64,000 bases of DNA from Ruminiclostridium cellulolyticum H10 (GCF_000022065.1 NC_011898.1:186001-250000), one strand, 5' to 3'. Positions 35,322 through 45,200 are shown, counted from the first letter of the stretch. Numbers and translations: made by a program. The notes: a model not told the origin generated them from the letters alone.

Positions 35322-36926
35322 CTAGGCCTTTTGCAGCTTATATTCGGCAAAGGATATTCCTGCAACCTTTTTAAAGCACTTTACAAAGTAGTTAGGGTCT
35401 GGGATTCCAATCATCTCTGCAAGCTGATAAGCCTTGTAATCCTGAGATTTCAGTATTGATTTGGCATTATCTATCCGCACTTTTGTCAGGTACTCTGAGA
35501 ATGTTATGCCGGTACCTTTTTTAAATATACGGCTTAAATAGCTTGAATTAATATAAAATTTATCAGCGACTACCTTTAAAGTAAGGCTATTGTCACTATA
35601 GTTTCGATCTATATAATTTTTAACTTCGTCTACAATTGACTTGCTTTTATTATTCAGTGCTTCTGTTATAAGATCCGTAGCTTTTTCTACAATACCAAGA
35701 ATAGTAACTTCTATATCTACATACTTTTCAAGCTTGAATATGTCCAGTAAAAAGTCACCCGATAACGAAAGAGTTCCAGTAAAGGGAATCTTCATTTCAG
35801 AAAGAAGCTCCTTTATATAATTGCACATATTAATTGAAAATATTTTAACTGCGTCCAGATCGTTTATGTTTTCCCTAGTATAGTTATATAAAACCTTTCT
35901 GGTTATCTCCAAAGCTTGTGATGTTGCCCCCGATTTAATTGCAAGTTTCATATTATCAGTCAGAAAACTTCTGTCGAAGGCTGTATCATTCTCGGCTTCG
36001 CTCGCTTGGGAATCCGCATAAGTAATTTCTTCTCCTGTAATATAGCACATGTTCAACGCATTCAAGGCTTGATGGTAACTTTTGTAAACATTATCTAGAG
36101 CATGTACCTCAAGGCCTATACCGCAGGAAACGGAAACTGAAAATTGTTCTCTAAAGTAAAGTGAGGCATGTTCGGAAATATCACTTAATGAAATTGAACT
36201 ATCATTATTCAGCAATACTATGTTGCTTTGAATATCTGTAAAAACATAGGCAAGGCCTTTTTTAAAATAAAAGTCCCTGATGTAATTGCAGCAGTTTTCC
36301 AGAAGCATTTGTCTTTCCAGATTTGTATATCTGTTCTTTTCAATTCCTACATTAATTAATGAAACCTGATACAAGTTATAGTCGGTATCAAACCTTATTT
36401 CCATCATTTTCAGTTCATGAGGCTGAAAGGTAAAATTACGGTTTAAAACAAGATCATTCAGAACCTTGTTCTGGAAGACCATGATATTACTCTGCATATA
36501 CTGGTGGGACAGCTCCAGCCTTCCGAGACGTTCCCGGGTTGATCTTATACTGTTGCCCACCTTCGAAAGAGTTTCAAAAATAGTATCCTTGTTAACAGGC
36601 TTAAGGATAAAGTCGGATGCTCCTAGGGAAACGGCATTCTGGGCATAGGCAAACTCATCGTGTGCAGTGAGAATAATTATTGAAATATCCGGGTGTCGTT
36701 CCTTTATATTTTTACTAAGTGTCAGTCCGTCCATATACGGCATCTGAATATCCGTAATTACAATATCGGGGTTCAGTTCATCCAGCATGTCAAGAGCTTC
36801 AAGCCCGCTGGTGGCATCTCCTGCCGCTTCCATGCCGAGACCGTCCCAGTCAATTAATAATTTTAAAAGGTCTCTTGTGTTGCTTTCGTCATCAACTATC
36901 ATAACTTTCAAAGGATTGTCAGTCAT
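35322..36926 (-). CDS. YesN-type response regulator (REC plus AraC HTH)
   Basis: 534 residues. Receiver domain at the N-terminus with acidic pair D12-D13 and phospho-acceptor D59 (VITDIQMP), a switch Thr (IILTAHDEF) and Lys (LKPVNKD). The long middle section has no named domain. The C-terminal ~100 residues are an AraC HTH pair (ADKFYINSSYLSRIFKKGTGITFSEYL, then MIGIPDPNYFVKCFKKVAGISFAEY). It regulates sugar-uptake genes in relatives and is translationally overlapped by the kinase gene (8 nt). It likely controls the divergent transporter operon. Confidence 0.92.
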   Translation of the reverse strand: MTDNPLKVMIVDDESNTRDLLKLLIDWDGLGMEAAGDATSGLEALDMLDELNPDIVITDIQMPYMDGLTLSKNIKERHPDISIIILTAHDEFAYAQNAVSLGASDFILKPVNKDTIFETLSKVGNSIRSTRERLGRLELSHQYMQSNIMVFQNKVLNDLVLNRNFTFQPHELKMMEIRFDTDYNLYQVSLINVGIEKNRYTNLERQMLLENCCNYIRDFYFKKGLAYVFTDIQSNIVLLNNDSSISLSDISEHASLYFREQFSVSVSCGIGLEVHALDNVYKSYHQALNALNMCYITGEEITYADSQASEAENDTAFDRSFLTDNMKLAIKSGATSQALEITRKVLYNYTRENINDLDAVKIFSINMCNYIKELLSEMKIPFTGTLSLSGDFLLDIFKLEKYVDIEVTILGIVEKATDLITEALNNKSKSIVDEVKNYIDRNYSDNSLTLKVVADKFYINSSYLSRIFKKGTGITFSEYLTKVRIDNAKSILKSQDYKAYQLAEMIGIPDPNYFVKCFKKVAGISFAEYKLQKA

Positions 36927-38688
36927 CTTTATCCTCCTTTAAAGGAATTTTCAGTGTTATTTTTGTGCCGGAATACTTACTGCTTTCCACCGTATATATA
37001 TCATTGGTGCCGTAATACAACTTTAGACGCTGTATAGTTCCTCTAAGCCCAAAACTGGCTTGATTCCCTGCAAGGTTTTCATCTGAAATACTGTTAATTT
37101 CTTTTTCATCCATTCCAATACCGTTATCCTCTACCGACAAAATGAGGAGGTCGTCATTAATATGTGCTGATGTTTTTATAAAACCTGGTTCACCGCTAGG
37201 CCTGATACCGTGATATATACTGTTCTCCACCAAGGGCTGAAGTATATTCTTGAGTATTTTTATTTGGCTGGTTGCCGGAGCTATATCGTATTCATCGCTA
37301 ATCATCTCACCGTAACGAAGCTTTTGAAGCAGAAGATAGTTTTGTATCTGGCATATTTCATTTTCAAGACTGATAACTTCTGAACCCTTGCTGAGGCTTA
37401 TCCGACAAAAGCTCCCTAGGGCATTGACCGCTTCATAAACGGCTTGATTGTTTCCTGATAACGCCAAATATGAAATATTATCCAAGGTATTATATAAAAA
37501 GTGAGGCTTAATCTGTTCATTGAGAACATCGAGCTCAAATTTGCGTTTTTTCTTTTCTTCATCCAAAAGCTTTATTATAAGCTGATCTATTTCCATAATC
37601 ATCAGATTGTAATTGTTTTTAAGCTCACCTATTTCATCATTCCCAGTTCTGTAGCTTACCCGTTTAAATACACCATTAGATACGCCTTGCATAGAGTTGA
37701 TGAGATTCTTTATGGGAGAAGTTATCAGGCTCGCGGTAAAAAGTGACGCTACTATAAATAAAAACACCGTGATTCCAATAAACAGAATATATATAACGTT
37801 CAGTGTGCGTATGCCGGGTGACTTAAAGGAAAGGCTGGTACAATTTATTATTTTCCAGCCTGTACCCGGCAAAACAGATTCGAATACCAGTAGCTTTTTA
37901 TTATCAATGGTTATAATCTCTTCATGGTCTGCAATCCCTGTAAAATAGGGTTTATAAAGTTCGTAGGAACTGTCATTTTCAATGACGGGATTATTATCGG
38001 CATCCAGAAGTATAAAGGAGGAGCCTCCGTTTTCGCTGGTTTCATTAATAACCTCCGCAATACTATCCTGTGAAATGTTCAAAATGAGAACACCTATGGG
38101 CCTGAGACTGTCAAGATCATTCAAAACTCTCATTACAGATACCAGGTTTTTGCCAGAATATGTTTTAAGGGTGTTTTCTGCATTTATAGATATCTTATAT
38201 CCACCGTTAAGCCTTATAAGTTCATCAAACCACGGAGCCTTTTTCACATCCTCTACACTTGAAATGGTAAGGACTTTATTAGTTCGTAGCCCTGAACCAT
38301 GCAAGTCATAAAGGTAAATTGAATCTATATTCGGAAAGGTTATGTGGATGTTGAACATAACGTCATTGGCAGTTTTAGACAAACTCCGTGACGGCCTATC
38401 CGACTTAAGGTATGACCTTATGAGAGAGTTGGTGGTTAGCATCTTGGAAACATTATTTGTATTGTCAATCATTGTGTTAATATTTGTCCGTATAAGCTCC
38501 GTTGTTTCATAGGAACGCTGCCGAACCTGGCTTAAAGTTTCGTTTGTTATGACATTGTCATAAATCACCAGACTTATAATCACATAAAAAAGCATGAATG
38601 CCATGAAGATAATGAGCATTTTGCTTCTGATGGGGATATTTAAAAAAATGTTTTTTAGTGTTTCCATAAAATGCTTGAAAAAATTCAT
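36919..38688 (-). CDS. YesM-type sensor histidine kinase
   Basis: 589 residues. Two membrane segments (about 22-45 and 295-315) frame an extracytoplasmic sensor domain. A HAMP domain follows, then the His_kinase domain with H396 in PHFLYNTLDNI and an ATPase domain with NSIYHGIRP (N box), DNGIGMDE and FGLRGTIQRL (G boxes). This is the YesM/LytS-like family that pairs with AraC-type regulators to sense sugars. GGAG is 7 nt before the ATG. It overlaps the response-regulator gene by 8 nt. Confidence 0.93.
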   Translation of the reverse strand: MNFFKHFMETLKNIFLNIPIRSKMLIIFMAFMLFYVIISLVIYDNVITNETLSQVRQRSYETTELIRTNINTMIDNTNNVSKMLTTNSLIRSYLKSDRPSRSLSKTANDVMFNIHITFPNIDSIYLYDLHGSGLRTNKVLTISSVEDVKKAPWFDELIRLNGGYKISINAENTLKTYSGKNLVSVMRVLNDLDSLRPIGVLILNISQDSIAEVINETSENGGSSFILLDADNNPVIENDSSYELYKPYFTGIADHEEIITIDNKKLLVFESVLPGTGWKIINCTSLSFKSPGIRTLNVIYILFIGITVFLFIVASLFTASLITSPIKNLINSMQGVSNGVFKRVSYRTGNDEIGELKNNYNLMIMEIDQLIIKLLDEEKKKRKFELDVLNEQIKPHFLYNTLDNISYLALSGNNQAVYEAVNALGSFCRISLSKGSEVISLENEICQIQNYLLLQKLRYGEMISDEYDIAPATSQIKILKNILQPLVENSIYHGIRPSGEPGFIKTSAHINDDLLILSVEDNGIGMDEKEINSISDENLAGNQASFGLRGTIQRLKLYYGTNDIYTVESSKYSGTKITLKIPLKEDKDD

Positions 38689-38728
38689 ATATAACTCCGT
38701 AAAAATGCAGATAATAGTTTTTAAATGA

Positions 38729-38793
38729 GCGTATTAAATTATTATACCATACGCTAATTAAAGGTTGACATAACGATATCGTGCTAATTATAT
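38729..38793. promoter_or_regulatory. Divergent promoter/operator region of the sugar locus
   Basis: TTGACA (38765-38770), 17-nt spacer, TTATAT (38788-38793) faces the binding-protein gene. Direct repeats of GCTAATTA (38753-38760, 38783-38790) are 30 bp apart, three helical turns, and GCGTAT/ATACGC (38729-38734, 38749-38754) form an inverted repeat. The repeats are good candidates for binding of the AraC-type regulator. A minus-strand TATAAT (38741-38746) may serve the kinase gene. Confidence 0.5.
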
Positions 38794-38940
38794 GAAGTAT
38801 TTGGAAAACAGGGTTAAAGGCAATTTGAGCCAATTCTGTGAGTAAAAATAATGCACAATTATAGGTAACCATTTTACGTTTACTTTATGCAACATTACCT
38901 ATATTATTACCCTATCACATTATTTCAAGGAGGAATAACG

Positions 38941-40266
38941 ATGAACAAAGTGTCAGTGACAAAAAGAGGAGTAGCACTTATACTGGCTGGTGCATTAACC
39001 GTTGGAATGGCGGCTTGTGGCAAGAATACAACCAATAATAATGCTGCGGGCACAACTAATAATGCAGGTGGAAACAAGGCTAAAAATGTTGAAATTAAAT
39101 TCAGTCATATTTGGGGATCAGCAGCAGACCCCTTTACACCAGCTGCTAAGAAAGTTATTGAGGACTACCAGACTGCAAATCCAAATGTTAAGATCGCTGT
39201 CGATACAAACGAAAATGAAGCATATAAGACAAAAATCAAAGCAATGGCAGCAGCTAATGAACTGCCTGATATTTTTTCCACATGGGGCGGCGGATTCTCA
39301 CAGCCATTCATTCAGTCAAAATCAGTAGTACAACTTGATCAATATCTGACGGATGATATAAAGAACAAGCTTGTTAACGGTGCATTGACCAATGTGACTT
39401 ATGACGGGAAGGTGTATGGATTACCCTTCTTCTTGTCAGTAGGAGCAATGTTTGTCAATACAGAGCTTTTTGATAAAAATGGAGTCAAGGTTCCTACTAC
39501 ATGGGAAGAGCTTCTTACCGCAGTAAAAACCTTTAAAGCTAAAGGAATAACACCTATGGCTGTATCAGGTAAGGACAAATGGACAATAGCAATGTACTTT
39601 GACGTAATGGCACTAAGAGCTGCAGGCCCTGAAAAGGTAACCAAAACTCTTACAAAGCAAGGTTCATTCAAGGACCCAGAATTCCTCAATGCTGCTAACA
39701 GATTTAAAGAGTTAGTTGATGCAGGAGCATTCTCAAAGGGTGCTGCAGGTGTTTCAAATGATGAAGCTGAAGTACCATTTTTTGAAGGAAAAATTCCAAT
39801 GATGTTCAAAGGTAGCTGGACAGCAGGAAAAGCAGGTTCAAAGGATTCCAAGGTTGCAGGAAAGGTCAAGGCAATATCCTTCCCATCAATACCTGGCGGT
39901 CTGGGAAATCCAAAGCAGTTTACAGGCGGAGCTGTTGATGCTGTAATGGTAAGCGAAAATTCTAAGAACAAGGAAGAAGCAATTAAATTCCAGATATATT
40001 TCGCTGAAAATATGGCTAAAGAATCATACTTGTCCGGTGCATCAATGCCTGCATGGAAAACAGATGTTGACGAAAGCAAGGTTAATCCTTCGCTTGTTGA
40101 CGTTGTTAATCTGACTAAGGACGCTGAATCATATACAATCTGGTGGGATACACTTCTTGCCGGCAAAGATACAGAAACTTATCTCAATGCTTTGCAGGAA
40201 TTATTTATGGGTACAAAAACACCTCAACAGTTTGTTAACAGTTTGCAGACAATTTATGGTAAGTAA
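38941..40266 (+). CDS. ABC sugar transporter substrate-binding lipoprotein
   Basis: 441 residues from the ATG at 38941 (AAGGAGG 7-9 nt upstream; an upstream ATG at 38887 has none). Signal peptide with lipobox MAAC, lipidated C26, then an Asn/Gly-rich linker. The body is a family-1 extracellular solute-binding protein (ADPFTPAAKKVIEDYQTANPNVKI, PFFEGKIPMMFKGSWTAG, AINFQIYFAEN-like C-terminus) typical of oligosaccharide uptake. The operon has no ATPase gene, so a shared MsmK-type ATPase elsewhere is expected. Given the GH3 and CE7 genes nearby, xylo-oligosaccharide is a reasonable guess. Confidence 0.93.
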   Translation: MNKVSVTKRGVALILAGALTVGMAACGKNTTNNNAAGTTNNAGGNKAKNVEIKFSHIWGSAADPFTPAAKKVIEDYQTANPNVKIAVDTNENEAYKTKIKAMAAANELPDIFSTWGGGFSQPFIQSKSVVQLDQYLTDDIKNKLVNGALTNVTYDGKVYGLPFFLSVGAMFVNTELFDKNGVKVPTTWEELLTAVKTFKAKGITPMAVSGKDKWTIAMYFDVMALRAAGPEKVTKTLTKQGSFKDPEFLNAANRFKELVDAGAFSKGAAGVSNDEAEVPFFEGKIPMMFKGSWTAGKAGSKDSKVAGKVKAISFPSIPGGLGNPKQFTGGAVDAVMVSENSKNKEEAIKFQIYFAENMAKESYLSGASMPAWKTDVDESKVNPSLVDVVNLTKDAESYTIWWDTLLAGKDTETYLNALQELFMGTKTPQQFVNSLQTIYGK

Positions 40267-40281
40267 TAAAGAATAATAAAA

Positions 40282-40334
40282 GGCGTCCATTTGTTTGCTT
40301 TAAGCAAATAATATTTGGCAAAGAAATGGACGCC
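40282..40334 (+). promoter_or_regulatory. Two-tier hairpin between binding-protein and permease genes
   Basis: An 11-bp perfect outer stem (GGCGTCCATTT at 40282-40292 with AAATGGACGCC at 40324-40334) encloses a second hairpin (TTTGCTT with AAGCAAA, 40294-40308). No T run follows. Such structures often stabilise the upstream binding-protein mRNA and lower expression of the permeases. Confidence 0.7.
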
Positions 40335-40369
40335 AAACCATATGAACATATTTATAGAAGGAAGTGAGT

Positions 40370-41254
40370 TTGGTGGATAAAGTTTTGGGCAATAAGAAAG
40401 CTATAGTATTTTTCCTGTTTCCGGCTTTAGTTATATTTATTGGGTTAATAATTGTACCTATCATAATGTCAACGTACTACAGCTTGCAGGAATGGTCGGG
40501 ATTTGGCAAAGGTACTTTTATAGGTCTGCAAAACTATAAAGGACTTCTTTCTGATCCGATATTTATAAAAGCTGCAGTAAATTCACTGATTTTGGCATTT
40601 GCATCAGTATTTATACAGCTTCCGATTTCGCTACTTTTGGCTCTGACACTTGCGAAGGGTGTTAAGTTTGAAAAGAGCTTTGTGACTATTTATTTTATAC
40701 CGGTTATTATTTCCACAGTTGTTATCGGACAGCTTTGGATGAAAATATATAATCCTGATTATGGAATTCTAAATTTATTTTTAAAAAATATTGGACTGGG
40801 CTCCCTAGCATCAGAGTGGCTTGGTGACCCCAAAAGAGCATTGACTGCTACATTTATTCCGATAATATGGCAGTACATCGGATATCATATGCTTTTAATG
40901 TATGCAGGTATTAAATCAATTTCCACTGATGTTTTCGAAGCTGCTGTAATTGATGGATCTTCATGGTGGAATACATCTATGAAAATAACAATACCAATGT
41001 TGAAGCCTGTGTTGAATGTTTCGGTAATATTCGCTGTTACAGGTGCACTGAAGGTATTTGATCTTGTATATGTTTTAACAGGTGGGGGACCTGCACACGC
41101 TAGTGAAGTAATAGGCACATATATGGTTAGTACAATATTTAAAGGTAACCAGTACGGATATGGTAGTGCGATGGCCATATTTGTAATTCTTGAATGTTTT
41201 GTATTATCAATTCTTGTAGGTTTATTATTCAGAGAAAAGGGGGAAGCAAAATGA
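40370..41254 (+). CDS. ABC sugar transporter permease 1
   Basis: About 294-residue inner membrane permease of the MalF/UgpA type with six hydrophobic segments and the EAA motif (FEAAVIDGSSWWNTSMKITIPMLKP) that contacts the ATPase. Start is TTG 40370 or GTG 40373 (AAGGAAG 6-9 nt upstream); GTG 40364 overlaps the site. Its stop overlaps the next ATG (ATGA). Confidence 0.93.
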   Translation: MVDKVLGNKKAIVFFLFPALVIFIGLIIVPIIMSTYYSLQEWSGFGKGTFIGLQNYKGLLSDPIFIKAAVNSLILAFASVFIQLPISLLLALTLAKGVKFEKSFVTIYFIPVIISTVVIGQLWMKIYNPDYGILNLFLKNIGLGSLASEWLGDPKRALTATFIPIIWQYIGYHMLLMYAGIKSISTDVFEAAVIDGSSWWNTSMKITIPMLKPVLNVSVIFAVTGALKVFDLVYVLTGGGPAHASEVIGTYMVSTIFKGNQYGYGSAMAIFVILECFVLSILVGLLFREKGEAK

Positions 41255-42105
41255 GTGACATGGTTCGGGGAAAAATAACCAATTTTTCCATATCAAAGAT
41301 TCTTATGTATATAGCACTTTTAATAGTAGCAGTCATTCAGCTGTTTCCTCTTTATTGGATGTTTTCATTCTCTTTAAAGGATAATTCCGAAATTTTTGGA
41401 GGCAATCCCATAGGACTTCCGGGAAAGTGGCTGTGGTCTAACTACAGCAATGCTTTGACGCAGGGGAATGTCGGAAGGTATTTCACAAACAGCGTCATTG
41501 TAACAACAGTTACTATTCTATTGACATCTATTATAGCAGTTATGGCTTCATATGCATTGACCAGAATGGTATTTAGAATCAGAAAGCCGTTAAATTCGTT
41601 CTTTATACTTGGATTAACTGTACCTCTGCATTCTGCTCTCCTGCCGATATTTATTATGCTTAGAAGTCTTAAAATGGTTAATTCCTACTGGGCTTTGATA
41701 GCTCCCTATACCGCATTTGCAATACCAATGGCAATACTGATTTTTTCCGGATTTATGGGCTCCATTCCGAGGGAAATGGAAGAGGCGGCATGTATAGATG
41801 GCTGCAGCATCTATAAGATATTTTTTACTATCATACTTCCGTTAATGAGACCGGCAATTGCTACAGTTACAATTTTCACATTCCTTCAAGCGTGGAATGA
41901 GCTGATGTTTGCAGTAGTATTTATTAGTGATGCAAAATATAAGACACTGACAGTTGGTATTCAGTCTCTTGCAGGTCAGTATACGACAGAGTGGGGACCT
42001 ATAGGTGCAGGCTTGATGGTCGCTACCATACCGACACTTATAATTTATGCAATAATGAGTAAAAAAGTTCAGGATAGTCTTGTGGTTGGAGCCGTAAAAG
42101 GTTAA
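41251..42105 (+). CDS. ABC sugar transporter permease 2
   Basis: 284 residues, MalG-type permease with the EAA motif (EEAACIDGCSIYKIFFTIILPLMRP) and six membrane segments. ATG 41251 overlaps the preceding stop as ATGA with GGGGGAAG 5 nt upstream; the longer reading from 41194 starts inside the previous gene. Partner of permease 1. Confidence 0.95.
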   Translation: MSDMVRGKITNFSISKILMYIALLIVAVIQLFPLYWMFSFSLKDNSEIFGGNPIGLPGKWLWSNYSNALTQGNVGRYFTNSVIVTTVTILLTSIIAVMASYALTRMVFRIRKPLNSFFILGLTVPLHSALLPIFIMLRSLKMVNSYWALIAPYTAFAIPMAILIFSGFMGSIPREMEEAACIDGCSIYKIFFTIILPLMRPAIATVTIFTFLQAWNELMFAVVFISDAKYKTLTVGIQSLAGQYTTEWGPIGAGLMVATIPTLIIYAIMSKKVQDSLVVGAVKG

Positions 42106-42173
42106 AAAAAAAAAAAGACTATATAACATTCCCTAATATCCTGTATAATGGATAGGTGTGATATATTATTACT

Positions 42174-42185
42174 CGCATTAATGCG
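42174..42185. promoter_or_regulatory. Perfect 12-bp palindrome before the GH3 gene
   Basis: CGCATTAATGCG lies between a TATAAT (42144-42149, weak -35) and the GGAGG before the GH3 start. It may be an operator. Confidence 0.4.
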
Positions 42186-42203
42186 GATGGTGGAGGTTGG
42201 AAT

Positions 42204-44342
42204 ATGAATAAGCCGAAATATTTGGACAAAAGCCTTTCGTTCAAGGAAAGAGCTGTCGATCTTGTATCAAGAATGACATTAGAAGAAAAAGCTTCACAAT
42301 TGAGGTACGATGCACAGCCTGTCGAAAGACTGGGAATTCCCAGATATAACTGGTGGAACGAAGCTCTGCACGGAGTTGCAAGAGCGGGAGTTGCAACGGT
42401 ATTTCCACAAGCAATAGGGCTGGCTGCTATATTTGATGATGAATTTCTTGAGAAAATTGCAGATGTAATTGCAACAGAAGGACGAGCTAAATACAATGAG
42501 AGTTCAAAAAAAGGTGACAGGGATATATACAAAGGTATAACTTTCTGGTCTCCCAATGTTAATATTTTTAGAGATCCAAGATGGGGTCGTGGACATGAAA
42601 CATACGGAGAAGATCCGTACTTGACGTCAAGGCTTGGAGTTGCATTTGTAAAGGGTTTGCAGGGCGATGGTAAATATCTGAAATCTGCTGCCTGTGCAAA
42701 ACACTTTGCGGTTCACAGCGGCCCTGAGGACGATAGACACCACTTTAATGCTGTAGCTTCGCAGAAGGACATGTATGAAACATACCTGCCTGCTTTTGAA
42801 GCACTTGTCAAGGAAGCAAAGGTAGAATCCGTTATGGGAGCTTATAACAGAACTAACGGAGAACCATGTAATGGTAGCAAAACCCTTTTGAAGGATATTT
42901 TAAGAGACGATTGGGGCTTCGACGGACATGTAGTTTCAGATTGCTGGGCAATAAAGGATTTTCATGAAGGACACGGAGTTACCAAAACACCTACCGAATC
43001 TGTAGCTCTTGCATTGAAAAATGGATGTGACCTTAACTGCGGGAATATGTACCTTCTTATTCTCTTGGCATTAAAAGAAGGAAAAATAACTGAAGAGGAT
43101 ATTGACCGTGCAGCGATCAGACTAATGACAACCAGAATGAAGCTGGGTATGTTTGATGACGACTGTGAATTTGATAAGATTCCTTATGAAGTAAATGATT
43201 CTATAGAACATAATAAGCTTTCATTGGAAGCTGCAAGAAAATCCATGGTATTACTTAAAAATAACGGGTTATTGCCATTGGACAGCAAAAAAATTAAAAA
43301 TATAGCTGTTATCGGACCAAACGCGGACAGCAGTTTAGCACTCCGGGCCAATTACAGCGGAACGCCATCTCACAATATTACTATCCTTGACGGTGTACGT
43401 AGCAGGGTTTCAGAGGATACAAGGGTGTGGTATTCACTGGGAAGTCACCTATTCATGAATAGAGAAGAGGATCTCGCACAGCCTGATGACAGACTGAAAG
43501 AGGCTGTATCTATGGCAGAGAGAAGTGATGTAGTCGTCCTATGTCTCGGGCTTGACGCATCAGTAGAAGGGGAACAGAACGATCAGGGCACTGTTATACT
43601 GGATGCAGGAGGCGACAAGGCCGATCTCAATCTGCCGGAATCCCAGAGAAATCTGCTTAATGCAGTACTTGCAACAGGTAAGCCTACAATCGTAGCCTTG
43701 CTTTCAGGAAGTGCATTATCAATTGGAGATGCAGCAGATAAGGCGGCAGCCATAGTTCAGTGCTGGTATCCTGGTTCAAAGGGTGGACTTGCATTTGCAG
43801 AAATGATATTCGGAGATTATTCTCCAGCAGGAAGACTTCCTGTTACCTTCTACAAATCCACTGAAGAGCTTCCTCCGTTTGAAGACTACTCAATGGAAAA
43901 CAGAACCTATAAGTTCATGAAGGGCGAAGCCCTGTATCCTTTCGGATTCGGCTTATCCTATACTAACTTTGAATATTCCAATATTGTGTGCCCGCAGGCT
44001 GTAAATAATGGAGAGAGCCTGTCTGTATCAGTGGACGTACAGAATGCAGGAAGTGTTGATTCAGACGAGGTTGTACAGGTATATATAAAGGATATGGAAG
44101 CCTCGGTAAGAGTTCCTAATCATAGTCTTTGCGGCTTTAAGCGTATATTCTTGAAGAGCGGTGAAAAGAAGACCGTGACTTTTGAAATAGATTCAAGGGC
44201 AATGACTATAGTTGATGAAGAAGGAAAACGTTATATTGAAAATGGTGATTTTACATTGTATGTAGGCGGTGCACAACCCGATAATGTCAGCGAAAGATTA
44301 TTAGGTAAAAAGCCGTTGGTAGCATCATTTAACGTTAAGTAA
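42204..44342 (+). CDS. GH3 glycosidase (beta-xylosidase/beta-glucosidase type)
   Basis: 712-residue retaining beta-glycosidase without signal peptide, so it acts in the cytoplasm on imported oligosaccharides. The GH3 barrel has NWWNEALHGVARAG, FWSPNVNIFRDPRWGRGHETYGEDPYL, KHFAVHSGPE and the nucleophile D246 in HVVSDCWAI. The C-terminal alpha/beta sandwich (KSMVLLKNNGLLPL, DASVEGEQND) and an FnIII-like domain (about 600-700) follow. The NWWNEALHG motif suits beta-xylosidases. It follows the transporter genes after 98 nt with GGAGG at the start codon. Exact substrate inferred. Confidence 0.93.
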   Translation: MNKPKYLDKSLSFKERAVDLVSRMTLEEKASQLRYDAQPVERLGIPRYNWWNEALHGVARAGVATVFPQAIGLAAIFDDEFLEKIADVIATEGRAKYNESSKKGDRDIYKGITFWSPNVNIFRDPRWGRGHETYGEDPYLTSRLGVAFVKGLQGDGKYLKSAACAKHFAVHSGPEDDRHHFNAVASQKDMYETYLPAFEALVKEAKVESVMGAYNRTNGEPCNGSKTLLKDILRDDWGFDGHVVSDCWAIKDFHEGHGVTKTPTESVALALKNGCDLNCGNMYLLILLALKEGKITEEDIDRAAIRLMTTRMKLGMFDDDCEFDKIPYEVNDSIEHNKLSLEAARKSMVLLKNNGLLPLDSKKIKNIAVIGPNADSSLALRANYSGTPSHNITILDGVRSRVSEDTRVWYSLGSHLFMNREEDLAQPDDRLKEAVSMAERSDVVVLCLGLDASVEGEQNDQGTVILDAGGDKADLNLPESQRNLLNAVLATGKPTIVALLSGSALSIGDAADKAAAIVQCWYPGSKGGLAFAEMIFGDYSPAGRLPVTFYKSTEELPPFEDYSMENRTYKFMKGEALYPFGFGLSYTNFEYSNIVCPQAVNNGESLSVSVDVQNAGSVDSDEVVQVYIKDMEASVRVPNHSLCGFKRIFLKSGEKKTVTFEIDSRAMTIVDEEGKRYIENGDFTLYVGGAQPDNVSERLLGKKPLVASFNVK

Positions 44343-44359
44343 AATATAAAATTAATATT

Positions 44360-44396
44360 AACAGCCGGGAAATTTGTTTTTCCCGGCTGTTGTTAT
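44360..44396 (+). terminator. Rho-independent terminator of the GH3 gene
   Basis: 13-bp stem (44360-44372 with 44379-44391), then a short T-rich run. Confidence 0.85.
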
Positions 44397-44535
44397 GTCA
44401 AATTATTTATTAAAATATTGGTATAATTTCCTTTAATTTAGATAATTTATTTGTGTGGGAAAAAGTATATAATTCCAATAAGGCTTTTACATAATGAAAG
44501 TGACTTCAGATTGTGTAAAAAAGGCGGTGATTGGG

Positions 44536-45060
44536 GTGCACTGGTATGTACTTTTTGTCAAGTCAGGTCGGGAACATCGGGTTGAGCAATATTTAAAGAA
44601 AATAGTCGGTATTGATATGATTAACCCATTTATCCCATTGCATGAGTTTCTTTTTAAAATTTCAGGAACGGTAAAGAGAGAGCTAAAGCCACTGTTTCCC
44701 GGATATGTGTTTATAGAATCCGATATGGCTGGCCAAGAGTTTATAAGAAAGCTGTATAATAAAATTTATCTTTTAAGCGACATAGTGAGAATATTAAAAT
44801 ACTCCGATACGGAAATAGCAGTAAGGGATTCGGAAAAGCAAATGTTGCTTGATTTATGCAATAACGAACATTGTATTGAATCATCGAGGGGGGTTATAAA
44901 AGGAGACAGAATATATATAACAAACGGGCCTCTCAGGGGCAGGGAAAGCATAATAAAAAAAGTAAACAGGCATAAAAGGCAAGCCTTGGTAGAAATGGAA
45001 TTCATGGGTGATAAGAGACTCGTTAGCGTAGCTTTGGAAATAGTAGAAAAGGTAGTATAG
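44536..45060 (+). CDS. loaP: LoaP-type NusG paralogue (antiterminator)
   Basis: 174-residue specialised NusG relative with an N-terminal NGN domain (HWYVLFVKSGREHRVEQYL, PLFPGYVFIESDM) and a C-terminal KOW domain (GDRIYITNGPLRGRESIIKKVNR). LoaP promotes processive antitermination in long biosynthetic operons; target operons carry a leader hairpin. The start is GTG 44536 (AAGGCGG 8 nt upstream); ATG 44494 lacks a good site. An extended -10 (TGG-TATAAT, ending 44427) is seen upstream. The MetRS-like gene follows after 205 nt and may be its target. Confidence 0.85.
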   Translation: MHWYVLFVKSGREHRVEQYLKKIVGIDMINPFIPLHEFLFKISGTVKRELKPLFPGYVFIESDMAGQEFIRKLYNKIYLLSDIVRILKYSDTEIAVRDSEKQMLLDLCNNEHCIESSRGVIKGDRIYITNGPLRGRESIIKKVNRHKRQALVEMEFMGDKRLVSVALEIVEKVV

Positions 45061-45171
45061 ATATTAAAAAAAGTATATCATTATACGTGACAGAATTATG
45101 GAAATAATAATTAGAATAATGTTTATAAACTCTGTATATACCTATAATCATGAGTTTGACGACGTTATTAG

Positions 45172-45200
45172 TTTACATGAAAGATAAATAATGATACAAT
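45172..45200 (+). promoter_or_regulatory. Sigma-A promoter of the MetRS-like gene
   Basis: TTTACA (45172-45177), 17-nt spacer, TACAAT (45195-45200), 66 nt before the start codon. Confidence 0.7.

Noticed and set aside
39399-40166. 255-codon minus-strand frame inside the binding-protein gene
   Set aside because: Antisense shadow; the plus-strand gene has signal peptide, lipobox and family motifs.
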